A program made the translations under genes and the position numbers. DNA of 64,000 nt from Ichthyophis bannanicus. Taxonomy: Eukaryota > Chordata > Amphibia > Gymnophiona > Ichthyophiidae. The DNA lies in assembly GCA_033557465.1 (NCBI GenBank), contig CM066033.1, positions 705,903,637-705,967,636 on the forward strand, written 5' to 3'. The number at the start of each line of letters is the position of its first letter. Position 1 is the first letter of the stretch. Below are positions 20,495 through 31,884 of the stretch, piece after piece. The notes beneath the pieces are model-generated. The model ran no database searches, had not been told where the DNA came from, and worked only from the letters and a program-made list of their open reading frames with translations.

Positions 20495-22265
20495 ATTCTT
20501 TGCTTCGGTCTTTACTGAGGAAGATGTAGGGATGTTACCCATGACTGAAGTGGTATTTAAAGGTGCGGAAGAATTGAAGGAAATATCGATACATCGGGAA
20601 GAAGTATTACAACTATTAGATAAACTGAAGAGTAGCAAATCACCTGGGCTGGATGGTATACATCCAAGGGTGTTGAAAGAACTGAAATATGAGATTGCAG
20701 ACCTGCTATTAGTAATCTGTGAACTATCATTAAAATCATCTCTAATAACTGAAGATTGGAGGATCGCCAATGTAACACCAATTTTTAAAAAGGGTTCCAG
20801 GGGTGATCCGGGAAACTACAGACCGGTGAGCCTGACATCAGTACCGGGAAAAATGGTAGAAACCATTATAAAGAATAAAATTACTCAGCATGTAGATAGT
20901 CATGACCTAATGGGAGACAGCCAACATGGCTTTAGACAAGGAAGATCTTGTCTTACTAATCTGTTATGTTTTTTTGAAGGAGTGAATAAACAGGTGGACA
21001 AAGGTGAGTCGGTTGATATTGTGTATCTGGACTTTCAGAAAGCCTTTGACAAGGTCCCTCATCAGAGACTTTTGGCAAACCTAAAGAGTCATGGGATAGG
21101 AGGCAGTGTACTATTGTGGATCAGGAACTGGATAAAAGATAGAAAGCAGAGGGTAGGGCTAAATGGCCAATTTTCCCAATGGAGAAAGGTGAATAGTGCT
21201 GTACCCCAGGGATCTGTGCTGGGTCCGCTGCTTTTTGACATATTCATAAATGACCTGGAAAGTGGAATAATGAGTGAGGTTATCAAATTTGCAGATGACA
21301 CAAAACTATTTAAAGTTGTTAAAACCCAAGAGGATTGTGGAAAATTGCAAGAGAATCTTGATAAATTAGAAGACTGGGCATCAAAATGGCAGATGAAATT
21401 TAATGTGGACAAGTGCAAGGTTATGCACCTAGGGAAGAACAACCCAAACTATGGTTACACGATGCAAGGTTCCACATTAGGAACCACCACCCAGGAAAAA
21501 GATTTAGGCGTCATTGTGGATACCATGTTAAAACCCTTGGCCCAGTGTGCAGCGGCGGCCAAGAGAGCAAATAGAATGCTAGGTATGATAAGGAAAGGAA
21601 TAGAAAATAAAACAAAAGATATTATAATGCCTCTATATCATTCCATGGTGAGACCGCACCTTGAATATTGTGTGCAATTCTGGTCGCCGTATCTTAAAAA
21701 GGATATAGAGATTTTAGAAAAGGTTCAGAGAAGAGCCACCAAAATGGTAAAGGGGATGGAAGGATACTCCTATGAAGAAAGGCTAAAAAGGTTAGGGCTC
21801 TTTAACCTGGAAAAGAGACGGCTGAGGGGAGATATGATAGAAGTCTATAAATTAATGAATGGAGTGGAACGGGTAAACGTAGATCGATTGTTTACCTTAT
21901 CAGAATATAGAAAGACTAGGGGACATGCAATGAAGCTACAGGGTAAACTATTTAAGACTAATAAAAGAAAATATTTTTTCACTCAACGTGTAATCAAACT
22001 CTGGAATTTGTTACCGGAGGATGTAGTAAAGGCTGTTAGTGTAGCTGGGTTTAAAAAAGGTTTGGACAAGTTCCTGGAGGAAAGGTCCATAAACCATTAT
22101 TAAGAAGGGACCCAGGATATCAATGCTTGACCCAGTACAAGCATTGTGGAACCTGTGTCTTTTGGGGAAACTGCTAGGTACTTGTGACCTAGATTGGCCA
22201 CTGTTGGAAACAGGATACTGGGCTTGATGGACCTTGGTCTGACCCAGTATGGCATATCTTATGAT
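20495..22265 (+). mobile_element. CR1-like LINE copy 2, 5'-truncated
   Basis: Starts abruptly within the pre-RT part (TTTGCTTCGGTCTTTACTG) and ends with the GGTCTGACCCAGTATGGCAT tail and CTTATGATCTTATG. It is inserted in the conserved protein gene between LHFLH and SHLDFF codons. It is very similar to CR1 copy 1, so both are young. It provides the empty site for LTR-like unit 4. No clear target duplication, as is common for CR1. Confidence 0.85.
20532..22103 (+). CDS. CR1-like reverse transcriptase (523 aa, open)
   Basis: A continuous frame with the non-LTR RT motifs in order: KSPGLDGIHPRVLKEL, ANVTPIFKKGSRGDPGNYR, SLTSVPGKMVE, HGFRQGRSCLTNLLCFFEG, VYLDFQKAFDKVPHQRL, SAVPQGSVLGPLLFDIFI, IKFADDTKLFKV (intact catalytic pair) and QMKFNVDKCKVMHLGKN. 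The C-terminal domain follows: YHSMVRPHLEYCVQFWSPY, YEERLKRLGLFNLEKRRLRG and IKLWNLLPEDVVKAV. The N-terminal endonuclease is missing through 5' truncation, so it is not autonomous. The Met at 20532 is only the first in the truncated frame. Open over its full remaining length, unlike most ORFs here. Confidence 0.88.
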   Translation: MLPMTEVVFKGAEELKEISIHREEVLQLLDKLKSSKSPGLDGIHPRVLKELKYEIADLLLVICELSLKSSLITEDWRIANVTPIFKKGSRGDPGNYRPVSLTSVPGKMVETIIKNKITQHVDSHDLMGDSQHGFRQGRSCLTNLLCFFEGVNKQVDKGESVDIVYLDFQKAFDKVPHQRLLANLKSHGIGGSVLLWIRNWIKDRKQRVGLNGQFSQWRKVNSAVPQGSVLGPLLFDIFINDLESGIMSEVIKFADDTKLFKVVKTQEDCGKLQENLDKLEDWASKWQMKFNVDKCKVMHLGKNNPNYGYTMQGSTLGTTTQEKDLGVIVDTMLKPLAQCAAAAKRANRMLGMIRKGIENKTKDIIMPLYHSMVRPHLEYCVQFWSPYLKKDIEILEKVQRRATKMVKGMEGYSYEERLKRLGLFNLEKRRLRGDMIEVYKLMNGVERVNVDRLFTLSEYRKTRGHAMKLQGKLFKTNKRKYFFTQRVIKLWNLLPEDVVKAVSVAGFKKGLDKFLEERSINHY

Positions 22266-23061
22266 CTTATGTAGAAAATGAAGCTTTAAGGAGATGTTGC
22301 AACCAAGGTTTTTGTATGCCTTGAGAAGATCTTGAACAATCTCATGGTAATTATTTGCTTTGTTGTTTCCAAGAAAATTTTGTGTCACTGATTCAAATGC
22401 TATCCATGCAGTCTTTTCCTTTCCATGCAATAAACGAAGAAATTTGTGATCTTGAAGAAGTGCACAAATCTGAGGGCCAACAAAAACTCCTTCCTTAACT
22501 TTGGCATCACTCAGTCTAGGAAATTTACCACTAAGATACCTGAAAGCAGGTTTAGTTTTATCCATCACCTGGACAAATTTTTTCATTAGTCCCAACCAGG
22601 GGCGGCCCAAGGGGGGGTGGGGGGCCATGTGCGGAGACTCGGTGCGGGGCCTCATTTGCATAAATATTTGCATAATGTTACCATACACTAACTTTTAGTA
22701 AACATGCCTCTTAATGAGTGTATGGATAAAGAAAGACTAAAAGATTTCTACATTACTATAATGCAGTGACAACTGCCAGGCACATTAGGAACTACTACTA
22801 CTGCCCATTTAGAACCCATAGCAAACCCGCCGTATCATAACAGCACTACCAGGACTCACAAAGCACAAGACCCTACCTATCAAAAGGCAACACTACAAAT
22901 ATTAAACCAATACATTTCAGAGAACAACAATACATGACCTACTGGGGAAAGAGAACAAGTTGCAATGTCAGATAGGAATTACATAAACAGAATACCTCAG
23001 CTCAGTTACACGTGCAGAACATAGACCGTCACCAAACAAGAAATCACAATGTAGAAACAGG

Positions 23062-23935
23062 AAGGCAATAATTTATTTATTTTATTTATTTATTTAACAG
23101 CTCTTATATACCGCGCTAGTTGACATCAGTGCGGTTTACATTAAACAAAATACACTCAGATTTAGAGAACTTGTCCAAGTTACAGGTCACAGGGGAATAA
23201 AACAAGGATTAACTGGGGAATAGCATATAAATAATTAAATAAAAGCAATTACATAAGACTAGAGATCTTGAGTGGGTATAGAGACATGTCATAAATAACA
23301 TTTAACAGAGCAGGTATATACAGTGAAATATCATAAGGTGGTACGGTCTAACATCATCATTTAACTATTATTGCTGAGTTGAGATAATGGGGTGAGGGGG
23401 GGAAATATTGATGTAAGAGAAGTGTAAAAAAAGGTGGGTTTTTAAAGCTTTTCTAAATTGTGATATATCTTTTATCAATCTGATGTTTAATGGAAGCTTA
23501 TTCCAGCACCTTGGAGCAAAGGATGAAAATGATCTGCTAATGGTAGTTTGAGTACATTTTACTAATTCATTTGGAATCACTAGAGTATTTTCAGTTGTAG
23601 ATCTTCTTGATCTGTTGTTTTGGGTATGAATGAGTAGATCAGAGATTGAAGGAGGTGAAATATTATGGAACGCTTTGAAGGTCATAAGAAGTGATTTATA
23701 AGATAATCTACAAATTATTGGGAGCCAGTGAAGCTCCATTAGAATGGGGGTTATGTGTTGTCTCCTTGTAATTCCGCATAGTGATCTAGCTGCTGCATTC
23801 ATAGCAAGCTGTAATGGATTAAGCGTAGATTTAGGTAGGCCTTGCAGGATAATATTCGCATAGTCAAAATGTGGGGTGACTAGCGCTTGGAATGTTGTGC
23901 GGAAATCATCGGGGTCTAACAATTAATCTGGGAAC
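23062..23935 (-). mobile_element. L2-like LINE 3' fragment
   Basis: The minus-strand frame 23922-23368 (184 codons) is the RT C-terminal region: LVTPHFDYANIILQGLPKS, LQLAMNAAARSLCG, HITPILMELHWLPIICRL, YKSLLMTFKAFHNISPP, SFSSFAPRCWNKLPLNIR and FRKALKTHLF. This pattern is shared by L2-type LINEs. The 3' UTR ends with TGTTTAATGTAAACCGCAC, GCGCGGTATATAAGAG and (AAATA)n at 23062-23130. The 5' part is missing. The same tail is on the SINE at 17945. Confidence 0.78.
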
Positions 23936-24409
23936 CCCAAAAGCCCAACAACACTGTAGAAATAAAACTATAAATTAATTTCCTCTTGTACTAAACAAAG
24001 CGCAGACGTTAATGATGCACATTTCCCAGAGCTGGCATATTTCAGTTAATAAATTCAATAAAGAGATATTTTTCTACCTTTTGTGCATTTTTTTTCAGTT
24101 GCAATTGCTCCAGCCACTTTCTTCTGGTTTCTTCGTGTCTTCTGCTAACTCTCCACCGTCTGCTGTCCATTTGTCCTTTCTTCACTCTTCTAGTTTTTTT
24201 CCATTCTCTCTCTACATCTGCTTTAACATACTAATCTTTCTCCTTTTGCTCTTTCCTCATTCCTATTTCATCCACTCAAATTTTACCCCGCCATCCTCAA
24301 TCCCCACTTACTCTTCCAATATCCGGCCAATTGTAGATTTGTCTTCCCTCCCACACAAAATATTTTTTCCCTCTCCATTTCACTCTCCCAGCTCTATCCC
24401 ATTTTAATC

Positions 24410-25625
24410 CTCCCCCAACATCAGCTCCCTTCTAGTTCCAGCCCCACCCAGCATCCGCTCCCTTCTAGTCCCCGCATCAGCCCATTTCCAGTCCTAGCTC
24501 CCCCATCCAAGTCCCTCCATCAGCTCATTTCCAATCCCAGCCCCCCATCAGCCCATTTCTAGTCCTTTCCTAGCCCCACCATCATCAGCCCATGTCAAAT
24601 CCTAGCTCCCCTCCACTCAGCCCATTTCCAATCCAAGCCCCCCATGAGCCTACTTCCAGTTCTAGCCCCTCCATGAGTCCATTTCAATCCAAGCCCCCCC
24701 AACAACCCATTTCCAGTCCTATTCTAGCCCTCCATCAGCCCATTTCCTGTCCTAGCCCCCCCTCACTCAGCCCATGTCCAGTCCTAGCTCCCTCTCCTTA
24801 CAGCCCATTTCCATTCCAAGCCCCCTCCCCATCAGCTATTTGTAGTTCAAGCCCTTCTTCCACACAGCCCATTTCCATTCCAAGCCCCCGTCCCCATCAG
24901 CTATTTGCAGTTCAAGCCCTCCTTCCACTCAGCACATTTCCAGTCCTAGCCCCCCCCCAGCCCATTACCAGTCCTAGCCCCCCCCCATCAGCCCATTACC
25001 AGTCCTAACCCCCCATTAGGCCATTTCCAGTCCTAAGCCCCCCCCATCAGCCCACTTCCAGTCCTAAGCCCCTCCATCACCCCATTTTCAGTCTTAGCCT
25101 CCCCATAGGCCATTACCAGTCCTAACACCCATCATCCCATTTCCAGTCTTAGCCTCCCCACAGCCCATTCGAGTCCTAACCCCCATTAGCCCATTTCCAG
25201 TCCTAGCCCCCCCATAGCCCATTTCCAGTCCTAGCCCCCCATAGCCCATTACTAGTCCTAACCCCCCATCACCCCATTTCCAGTCTTATCACCCACATAG
25301 CCCATTACCAGTCCTAACCCCCTCATCAGCACATTTCCAGTCCTAGCCCCCCCTATAGCCCATTACCAGTCCTACCCCCCCATCAGCCCATTTCCAGTCT
25401 TAGTCCCCCCTATAGCCCATTACCAGTCCTACCCCCCATCAGCCCATTTCCAGTCCTAACCCCCCATCAGCCCACTTCCAGTCCCCCCCATAGCCCATTA
25501 GTAGTCCTAACCCCCCCATAGCCCATTACCAGTCCTAACCCCCTCCCCCCATCAACCCACTTCCAGTCTTAGCCCCCCCATAGCCCATTAGTAGTCCTAA
25601 CCCCCCTCCCCCCATCAGCCCTGAT
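24410..25625. repeat. C-rich minisatellite, about 26-bp unit
   Basis: About 40 imperfect tandem units of the type CCCATTTCCAGTCCTAGCCC followed by a C-run and ATCAG. Unit length varies with the C-run. It lies within the hAT-type element. The long open frames across it (for example 24592-25008) are a by-product of the repeat and not genes. Confidence 0.85.
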
Positions 25626-25649
25626 AGATTTTAAAAAAACAAACCAGTT

Positions 25650-26010
25650 GCTGCTGCCGCTGCCGCCGTGGCAGCGGCAGAAACAAATGTCCCGCCGCGG
25701 GGCCCCGCCTGCCCGCAGAGCCTTCCTGCACCATCAGCTCCCGAGTCCCTCCCAATGCGCGGGCTTTCAGAGCAGCAAGAGTTTCCCTTTCTTCTCGCGG
25801 CTCTGTTAATCTCGCCGGGGGTGGTGGGATTTCCCATCAGCCCCGGCGGGATTAACAGAGCCGTGAGAGGTCAGAGAAGCTCTCGCGGCTCTGAAAGCCT
25901 GCACAATGGGAGGGACTCGGGAGCTGATGGTGAAGGGAGGCTCTGCCGGGCAGGCGGGGCCCCGTGGCGGGACATTTGATTCTGCCGCTGCCATGGTGGC
26001 AGTGGCAGCA
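25650..26010. repeat. GC-rich imperfect palindrome in the hAT element
   Basis: Arms of roughly 170-180 bp pair around a centre near 25833. The left arm has GGCAGCGGCAGAAACAAATG, CCGCGGGGCCCCGCCTGCCC and CTCTGTTAATCTCGCCGG. The right arm has the complements in reverse order (CCGGCGGGATTAACAGAG, GGCAGGCGGGGCCCCGTGG, CAAATGT reversed as ACATTTG). Subterminal palindromes of this kind occur in non-autonomous hAT elements. Confidence 0.75.
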
Positions 26011-26047
26011 GCAGCCGGGTTTTTTTTTTTTCTACTTGTGCTAATGA

Positions 26048-26104
26048 AGAATGTTTTTTGCGCGGGGCCCCCTGAAACGCGGGGCCCTGTGCAAAAAAAC
26101 ATTC
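26048..26104. repeat. hairpin near the right hAT end
   Basis: AATGTTTTTTGCGCGGGGCC pairs with GGGGCCCTGTGCAAAAAAAC and ATT, leaving a short loop. It lies about 25 bp from the terminal repeat. Confidence 0.7.
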
Positions 26105-27286
26105 TTGCTCAATGGACGGGCCGGCCCTGGTCCCAACTTGATGTGCAAGGAAGGCATCAAAATCTTGTTGCTGTCTACAAGTGCTAGAAACAACATTTTT
26201 GCTTCCAGGATCCAGTCACTGACGGAGTGGCCAGTCCCTTTTGACAAAATGACAATCTCTAGCACGACTATCCCATTCACACAGGAAGCAGCAGTATTTG
26301 GTGTATCCACCCTGAAGACCAAGCAAGAGGGCGACCACTTTGAAGTCACCACAGATTGACCATAGATATTGATCATAGTTTATGCATTTCAAAAGTTGTT
26401 TCATATTGTCATAAGTCTCTTTCATAAAAGCTGCATGGCCAATAGGAATTGATGGTAGCAAGTTGCCATTATGCAGCAATACAGCTTTAAGACTTGCTTT
26501 TGATGAATCAATGAAGAGCCTCCAATCATCTGCATTGTAATTGATATTGAGAGCTGCCATTAAACCTTTTACGTTGTTGCATGCAGCAAGATCGCCTTCT
26601 TTGAAAAAGAATGACACCAAGTCTTTCTGACGGTCCCGGAAAAAAGAAATTCAAACTTCACTAGCCAGAAGATTCCACTGCTGTAGTCTGGAACCCAAAA
26701 GCCCAGCTTTATTCATCTGGAGATCCAAATCCCTGACAAGGTCATTCAATTCACCTTGCGTTATGAGGTGTGGCTCATTAGCAGTGGCCAGAAGAAACTC
26801 TGGGTCACGAGAGGTTGACGGTTCATGACTACAAACTTCTTCCTGTTCCTCACTTGATTCTAATGATAATGATTCTGACATTTTGGGAATCGGCAACCCT
26901 TCTCCATGAGGCACTGGGCGTATTGCAGATGGAATGTTTGGATATTGCACAGTCCACTTACTCTTTCTGGATATGCCTTTCTGAATTGGAGGAACCATGC
27001 AGAAGTAGCAATTGCTGACATGATCCGTTGGCTCTCTCCAGATCATTGGAACTGCAAAAGGCATTGATTGCCTTTTCCCATTCATCCATTGCCTGAGATT
27101 TGTTGCACATGTATTGCAGCGTATGTGTGGCGCCCAGCTCTTATCCTGATCTCCTATTCTGCAGCCAAAATATAAGTTCTAGGCTTTTTTAACCGCCACA
27201 GTCATATTCTGTTTTTGTGATGTAAAAGTCACTTCACCACAAATATAGCAGAAATTATCTGCATTATTAACACAAGTATGATGCAT

Positions 27287-30200
27287 CGCCGAATACGCTG
27301 TGATTGACCTATCGGCGTAAAATAATGCAAAATAATTAATTTTTAATTTTTCTGTGACTAATACACCTTAAGATTTATACTGTCAAGTGATGTAAATTTA
27401 AATACTGATTGCATCATCTGGTTTTGGACAGATATTTCTATTGGTTGCAAGTAGAGATTATGCAATCTCACGCAAATGTTGTGCAATACACAGTTAATGG
27501 CCCCTAATGACTAATTAATAGCATATATCTTAGCAGTTAGACCTAATCAGCCATTTTCATTATGATTTCTGTGTTCAGCAGCCTTAAATTAGTTTAGATC
27601 AGCTGCTTTTGTGGCCGAAGCACTTTGGCTATTGAACACTTATTAATGAGGAGAGAAATACAAAATGCAAAAAACTAAGCCTGGTAGCCATGAAGTCAAA
27701 GGCTGGATTGGATTGTGCTGAACAAGTCAAATTACGATAGTACAGATCCCTGCATACAAACACCATGCTAATAGAATGCCTGGCCTCATACACTCAGAAC
27801 ACAGACCCTCACCAAGTACAGAATAAGTGACCACAACCTAAAATAAAAATAAAAATATGTAGACAAAAATTAAACTAAAACCCCAAGAAGCCAGACTCCA
27901 CAAGAAGAGCAATACCAGAGAAATAAGAGATGCAGTTCCTCATACTGTGTAAAATATAAATATTGTGCAAAGTTCATTCACTAAATTGAAAATAAATTAT
28001 TTTTTCTACCTTTGTTGTCTGACCATTTTATTCTCTGATCATGCTGGTCCCAATCTGAAGCTTCTGCTTTCTTCTATGTTCTCTTAGCTCTCTTTCTACG
28101 TTCTCTAGTCCATTTGCCATTTCTTGTCTCTCCCTTTTGTTTTCTTCACTTCCTTTCATATTGTATAAAGATTTTATTCCTTTGAATTTTCTTACATTTA
28201 TTTCTCACTCTCTGTCCCCCCTTCCCTCCTCTCCTTACCCCCTGCCTTCCTCTCCTTTACCCCTCCTCTCATTTTCACCCTCCTTCTCTCTCTTTCCTTC
28301 CTTCCCCCTTCCCCTTCTCCTATTTCTCCCTCCCCTCCCCCCTCTTTTCATGTTGTTCACATGCATTTTTTTATTATTAGCGAGACAATTTGGCATCAGC
28401 TGTTCATGTGTGTTGAACATGTGTGCACAGACTTCTGCTTTGGGGTCTCATTTTAAAATCATGGCAAACATATGAGGGTGCCCTCTAGTTTTAAAAATTT
28501 TTATTTGGGGTTTTTTTCTATTTTTATCTGTGCCCTCTGGTTTATGATTTTGGACCCTCACCACCTGTGGATTTTATGGTTTCTTTTTGCTGGCTATGGA
28601 TTTTTAGTCGATAAGCCACCAATGATCTTGCTAAGGTCCTTTCCTTTTTCTGCATAGCACACTGATTGGTTCACAGTTGTTATGAGATCTTTTGTTTGTA
28701 GAGTATTTGCTTTTGGTTTCACTTTCTTCATGCCTATGCCCTCACCTTTGACCTTTTTTGGAGCCAAATGCAGTTTAAATTACAGGAATTTCCCTCTCCA
28801 TTTGTCTTACCAGTGTTTCAAGTTGACCTGCGGCTCAGACAAGATTGGTTCCTTTTCTATTTTTAGGTTCTGGCTCACCCCCTGTGCCTGTTTTGTTTGG
28901 TTCCTAACAGACTGCACAGATGATATTTTTCAGCTATTGTGATTTTAAGCTAAGCTTTCAATTTCGTCTAGAGCCTTATAATTTCAGCCTCATGTTTTTA
29001 TTGCTTGAGCACACCGTGCACAAATAATAAAAGTACTGATGTTCCGGTGGTTTTCATTTCATGCTCCATTTTTTTCTATTATTGCATAACATACAGTTGC
29101 TTTGCATGTGGGCATTATGAGAGCACAGTGGGTCCTTTCCCTTCACAGATTCCAATTGATGAATTAGGTTTTTACCCCTATTAATGTTCTGCTTTCAATT
29201 GTAGGATTGTAGTGTTCCAATACATTATGTATTGCATACAGTATCACAATGAGGATTTTCTTTTTATTATTATTATTGGTTTTACCTGTAGGAGTCTTAG
29301 GGTTTCAGTATAGTGGGTTTAGTGTTCCCCCCCCCCCTTTTGTACCAAAGGTCACGTCCTCCTCATTTCCTTGTACATGCATTTTGCCCTTTCTTCCTTA
29401 TAACATGTGCATACTCCACATAATCACTGCTTTCTGTTAATGTTATTTAATTTCAATCTGTGGGTCTGTTTGGATTATAACATTTTAATCGTCCCTTCTT
29501 GGTACATGTTGAATGCATCATATTTGTATTTGGTTTTGATTGCCACCTTTTTAAAAATTGTTACATAGTGTTTTTTAATGGTTTGAAATTCGTTCTGCTT
29601 TTTAATTATATTGCTTTATTATTATTGTTCATGGATATCATTATATGGTCATCTTCAGAATACATTTTTTACCTTTTTTTTGTACATTTTTATGTAGTGT
29701 TGTTTTCTTATTTTTATCTTTGAGGTGTTTGCCCTGAGGAAGGTGTTGCCAAAACGCTTGGGGCTGAAATAAAGTTGGTAACCTGATCACACAGTTTGGT
29801 GCACCTCCCTCGTTTGTTATACCCTCAGGTGCTCGTTGCTCTATGTTTGGACTTCCCTTATGTACAGGTGTAGACCATTTCACAAATGTGGACATCCCCA
29901 AATTGCACAGCCTCAGAACTGGGTACTTGGATGTGCCAGCAGGGGTATTTCAAACAGGAGGCAACTATCCTATGAGAATTGTAATTTTGGCCTGCCTTTT
30001 CAGATACTCAGACAGGCGGAGGTGGACGAGTAATATGTCTGGAGTCTATATTTATGCTCAAATTTCTTTGGGTAGGAAATAATAGCAATGATGATGTAAG
30101 CACATTATATGTTTTCCCCTAGAAGAGTTACATCCATGAAACAAGCATTTTTTTCCACCTTATTCGTGAACAGGAACAGGAATAGGAATGGACATCTCAG

Positions 30201-31138
30201 CATTCTGAAATCCCCCTTGCTCAGGCCAGGCTTCGCCTCCACCACATCCCTGTGTTACATGGACGTAATTGTGTTGGGGACATCTATGTTCATGGACTCT
30301 AAAATGACTCCGGGGACATCTTCGTGCTTTGCACATCCATGTACCCATTTTCAGATGTACAACTCACAAAATGGCTTCTAAAATTACCCTCCCCGCCCTT
30401 CCATGAGGACAATATGCAGCAAACCAATGAATAGTAAAGTTTTCCAAGCAGTGAGATTTATCCAGATGTGTCTACTGCTGAATATATCTAGATACAGTTA
30501 TCAGAATAACTATAGGACAGCTATTTGTGCAGAATAGCTTGTCCGCCTAATTCATCCAGCCAGTGCTGAATATCCATGTTAGTTGGATAAAGTTTTAGCA
30601 TGCTCTGAAAGTGCCTCCAAACCCACCTCTTTTTATGCAAATAAATTTTGTCCAGCCATCATGTTGACTGGTTAAAATGTAACTGCTCAGCAAAGAGAAA
30701 ATTTAAAACCTTGGGCTTTATCCAGCTAACTTCAAATGTTAGTTAATTGAATAATGACCTAACATGTTTTCTTCCAATTTTGTGTCTATGCAAAAAAAGC
30801 TTAGTAAATCAGACAATGGCCAATATGAAATGCTGTTTTGATCATTCACAGTTCTAACAGATAAACTGAAAAACAATCTTTCATCATGCTATTCTGCTCT
30901 TGTGCATGTAATGAAGTGGGAAGAATTTGAGATTGGCCTTTCCCCCCACCTTTCCAAACCATGCTATACTAAGACACTTGGATGCAGTAATCAGAAAATA
31001 TGGATTAATTTGATTCAAGCAATTCTTAGATTATCTTTTTATAATACAAAAATAAAATAAGCTAGGTATGATATTCTGTGTCAAAAGTTTTACGTATAAT
31101 ATTTCTGTAGCTTTAAATTTCAAAATAAACCAATGTGC
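27287..31138. other. host or old-repeat DNA without a recognised gene
   Basis: 27720-28070 is a second copy of the repeat at 19300-19650. 28100-28350 is a C/T-rich low-complexity tract whose open frame is compositional. 29730-29780 holds CCCTGAGGAAGGTGTTGCC, AAACGCTTGGGGCTG and AATAAAG, a motif type common in amphibian dispersed repeats. The rest is AT-rich and featureless to me. I found no exon of the serine protease here, though exons are hard to exclude by eye. If the protease gene is intact, this is probably intron. Confidence 0.45.
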
Positions 31139-31884
31139 AAAACAATAATGTTGGGTGACGTCAGCGGACCAAATGGCGACGTAGCGATCGAGCTCTGCCA
31201 CCAAAGCCTGCCATAAAGGGGGGAAAGTACCCCTAACAGTGCAGAAAAAGTGGGGCAATCGAGAGGATCTAGTTGAGGCAATCCCTGAGAGCAAGCAGAA
31301 GGCTGAGCAGGACGTAGTAACCTCCCAAAAACGAAGAGTGCACGGAGCGAGGAGCCCGATTGGGGAAGCATGAGGCCAGTCGGAGCGGCGGGTGAAAGAA
31401 CTTGGGCCAGAAGATCACGACTGTAGGGCCGGTGAGTGCAGGAGCCGCAGCAAAAGAGAGCCGGAAAGCAGGAGAAGTGAACGAGGTAATACCTAAAGAT
31501 TAGCAGAAGGCAAATCGAAGTGCGGCGCCTACAAGAGCAGCTAGTCCAGGTGCGGTGAGGGGCCCGATCGGGAAGGCATGTGGCAGTCGGGAGCGGAGGC
31601 CTGAGTAGTTGCAAAGAGTGTGCACAGAACAGGAAGGCCGGTGAGTGAAGGTGGAACAGTACGGGGAAACCCGGCAAAGAAGCAGAAGAGGCTGAAAAAC
31701 AGAGGCAACCTAGGAGCTGTGAGATAGAGGAGGTGCATACTGATCAGGAACGGCGGGAGAGGAATGCCTCAACTGAACACAGTGCAGTACAGCAAAGTAC
31801 AGTGAAGCAGAATAAAACTAAGTAAGGCAGAGAAAACAAGGACTAATAAAACAAGGGAGGATATACTTAACTGTCCTGCAACAA

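Larger units (their letters stand above)
22597..26129. mobile_element. hAT-type DNA transposon, non-autonomous, 8-bp TSD
   Basis: GTCCCAAC flanks it at 22589-22596 and 26130-26137. Ends are CAGGGGCGGCCC on the left and, reading inward from the right, CAGGGCCGGCCCG, an imperfect terminal inverted repeat. An 8-bp duplication and CAGGG ends are typical of hAT. No hAT transposase frame is visible. Inside lie a LINE fragment (23062-23935), a long minisatellite (24410-25625) and a GC-rich palindrome (25650-26010). It interrupts the conserved protein gene between HIKLG and LMKKF codons. Confidence 0.78.
20280..27286 (-). pseudogene. transposon-associated conserved protein gene, broken by two insertions
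   Basis: Three minus-strand pieces form one protein. Piece 1 (27286-26138) has Cys pairs (CYICGE, CNTC, CYFC), SWAPHIRC, YPNIPSAIRPVPHG, DDWRLFIDSSKASLKAVLLH, GDFKVVALLLGLQGGYTKY and LCEWDSRA. Piece 2 (22588-22277) has FRYLSGKFPRLSDAKVKEG, VFVGPQI and SLKLHFLH. Piece 3 (20495-20290) has NSHLDFFPQNCGAVSDEH, GERFHQDIAAMEKRYQGKW and SPSM. I recognise the order from a protein family widespread in insect, cnidarian and fish genomes, usually linked to DNA transposons; I cannot name the superfamily. In-frame stops at about 27192 and 26216 and later shifts kill it. The hAT element and a CR1 fill the gaps. Confidence 0.72.

Noticed and set aside
24410..25625. Regular repeats that might suggest a CRISPR array
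   Set aside because: Units are directly tandem with no unique spacers, vary through C-runs, and lie in vertebrate repeat DNA. It is a minisatellite.
25668..26102. GC-rich frames with Met-Ala-Ala starts on both strands, like a CpG-island first exon
   Set aside because: The two frames are mirror images created by the palindrome inside the hAT element.
28137..28475. Open frame of 112 codons with a hydrophobic Leu/Phe/Ser-rich product
   Set aside because: It lies on a C/T-rich low-complexity tract; no splice sites, family pattern or conservation visible.
29836..30082. Overlapping open frames considered as upstream protease exons
   Set aside because: No trypsin-fold motif (such as TAAHC), no suitable splice pair, and the region looks repeat-derived.
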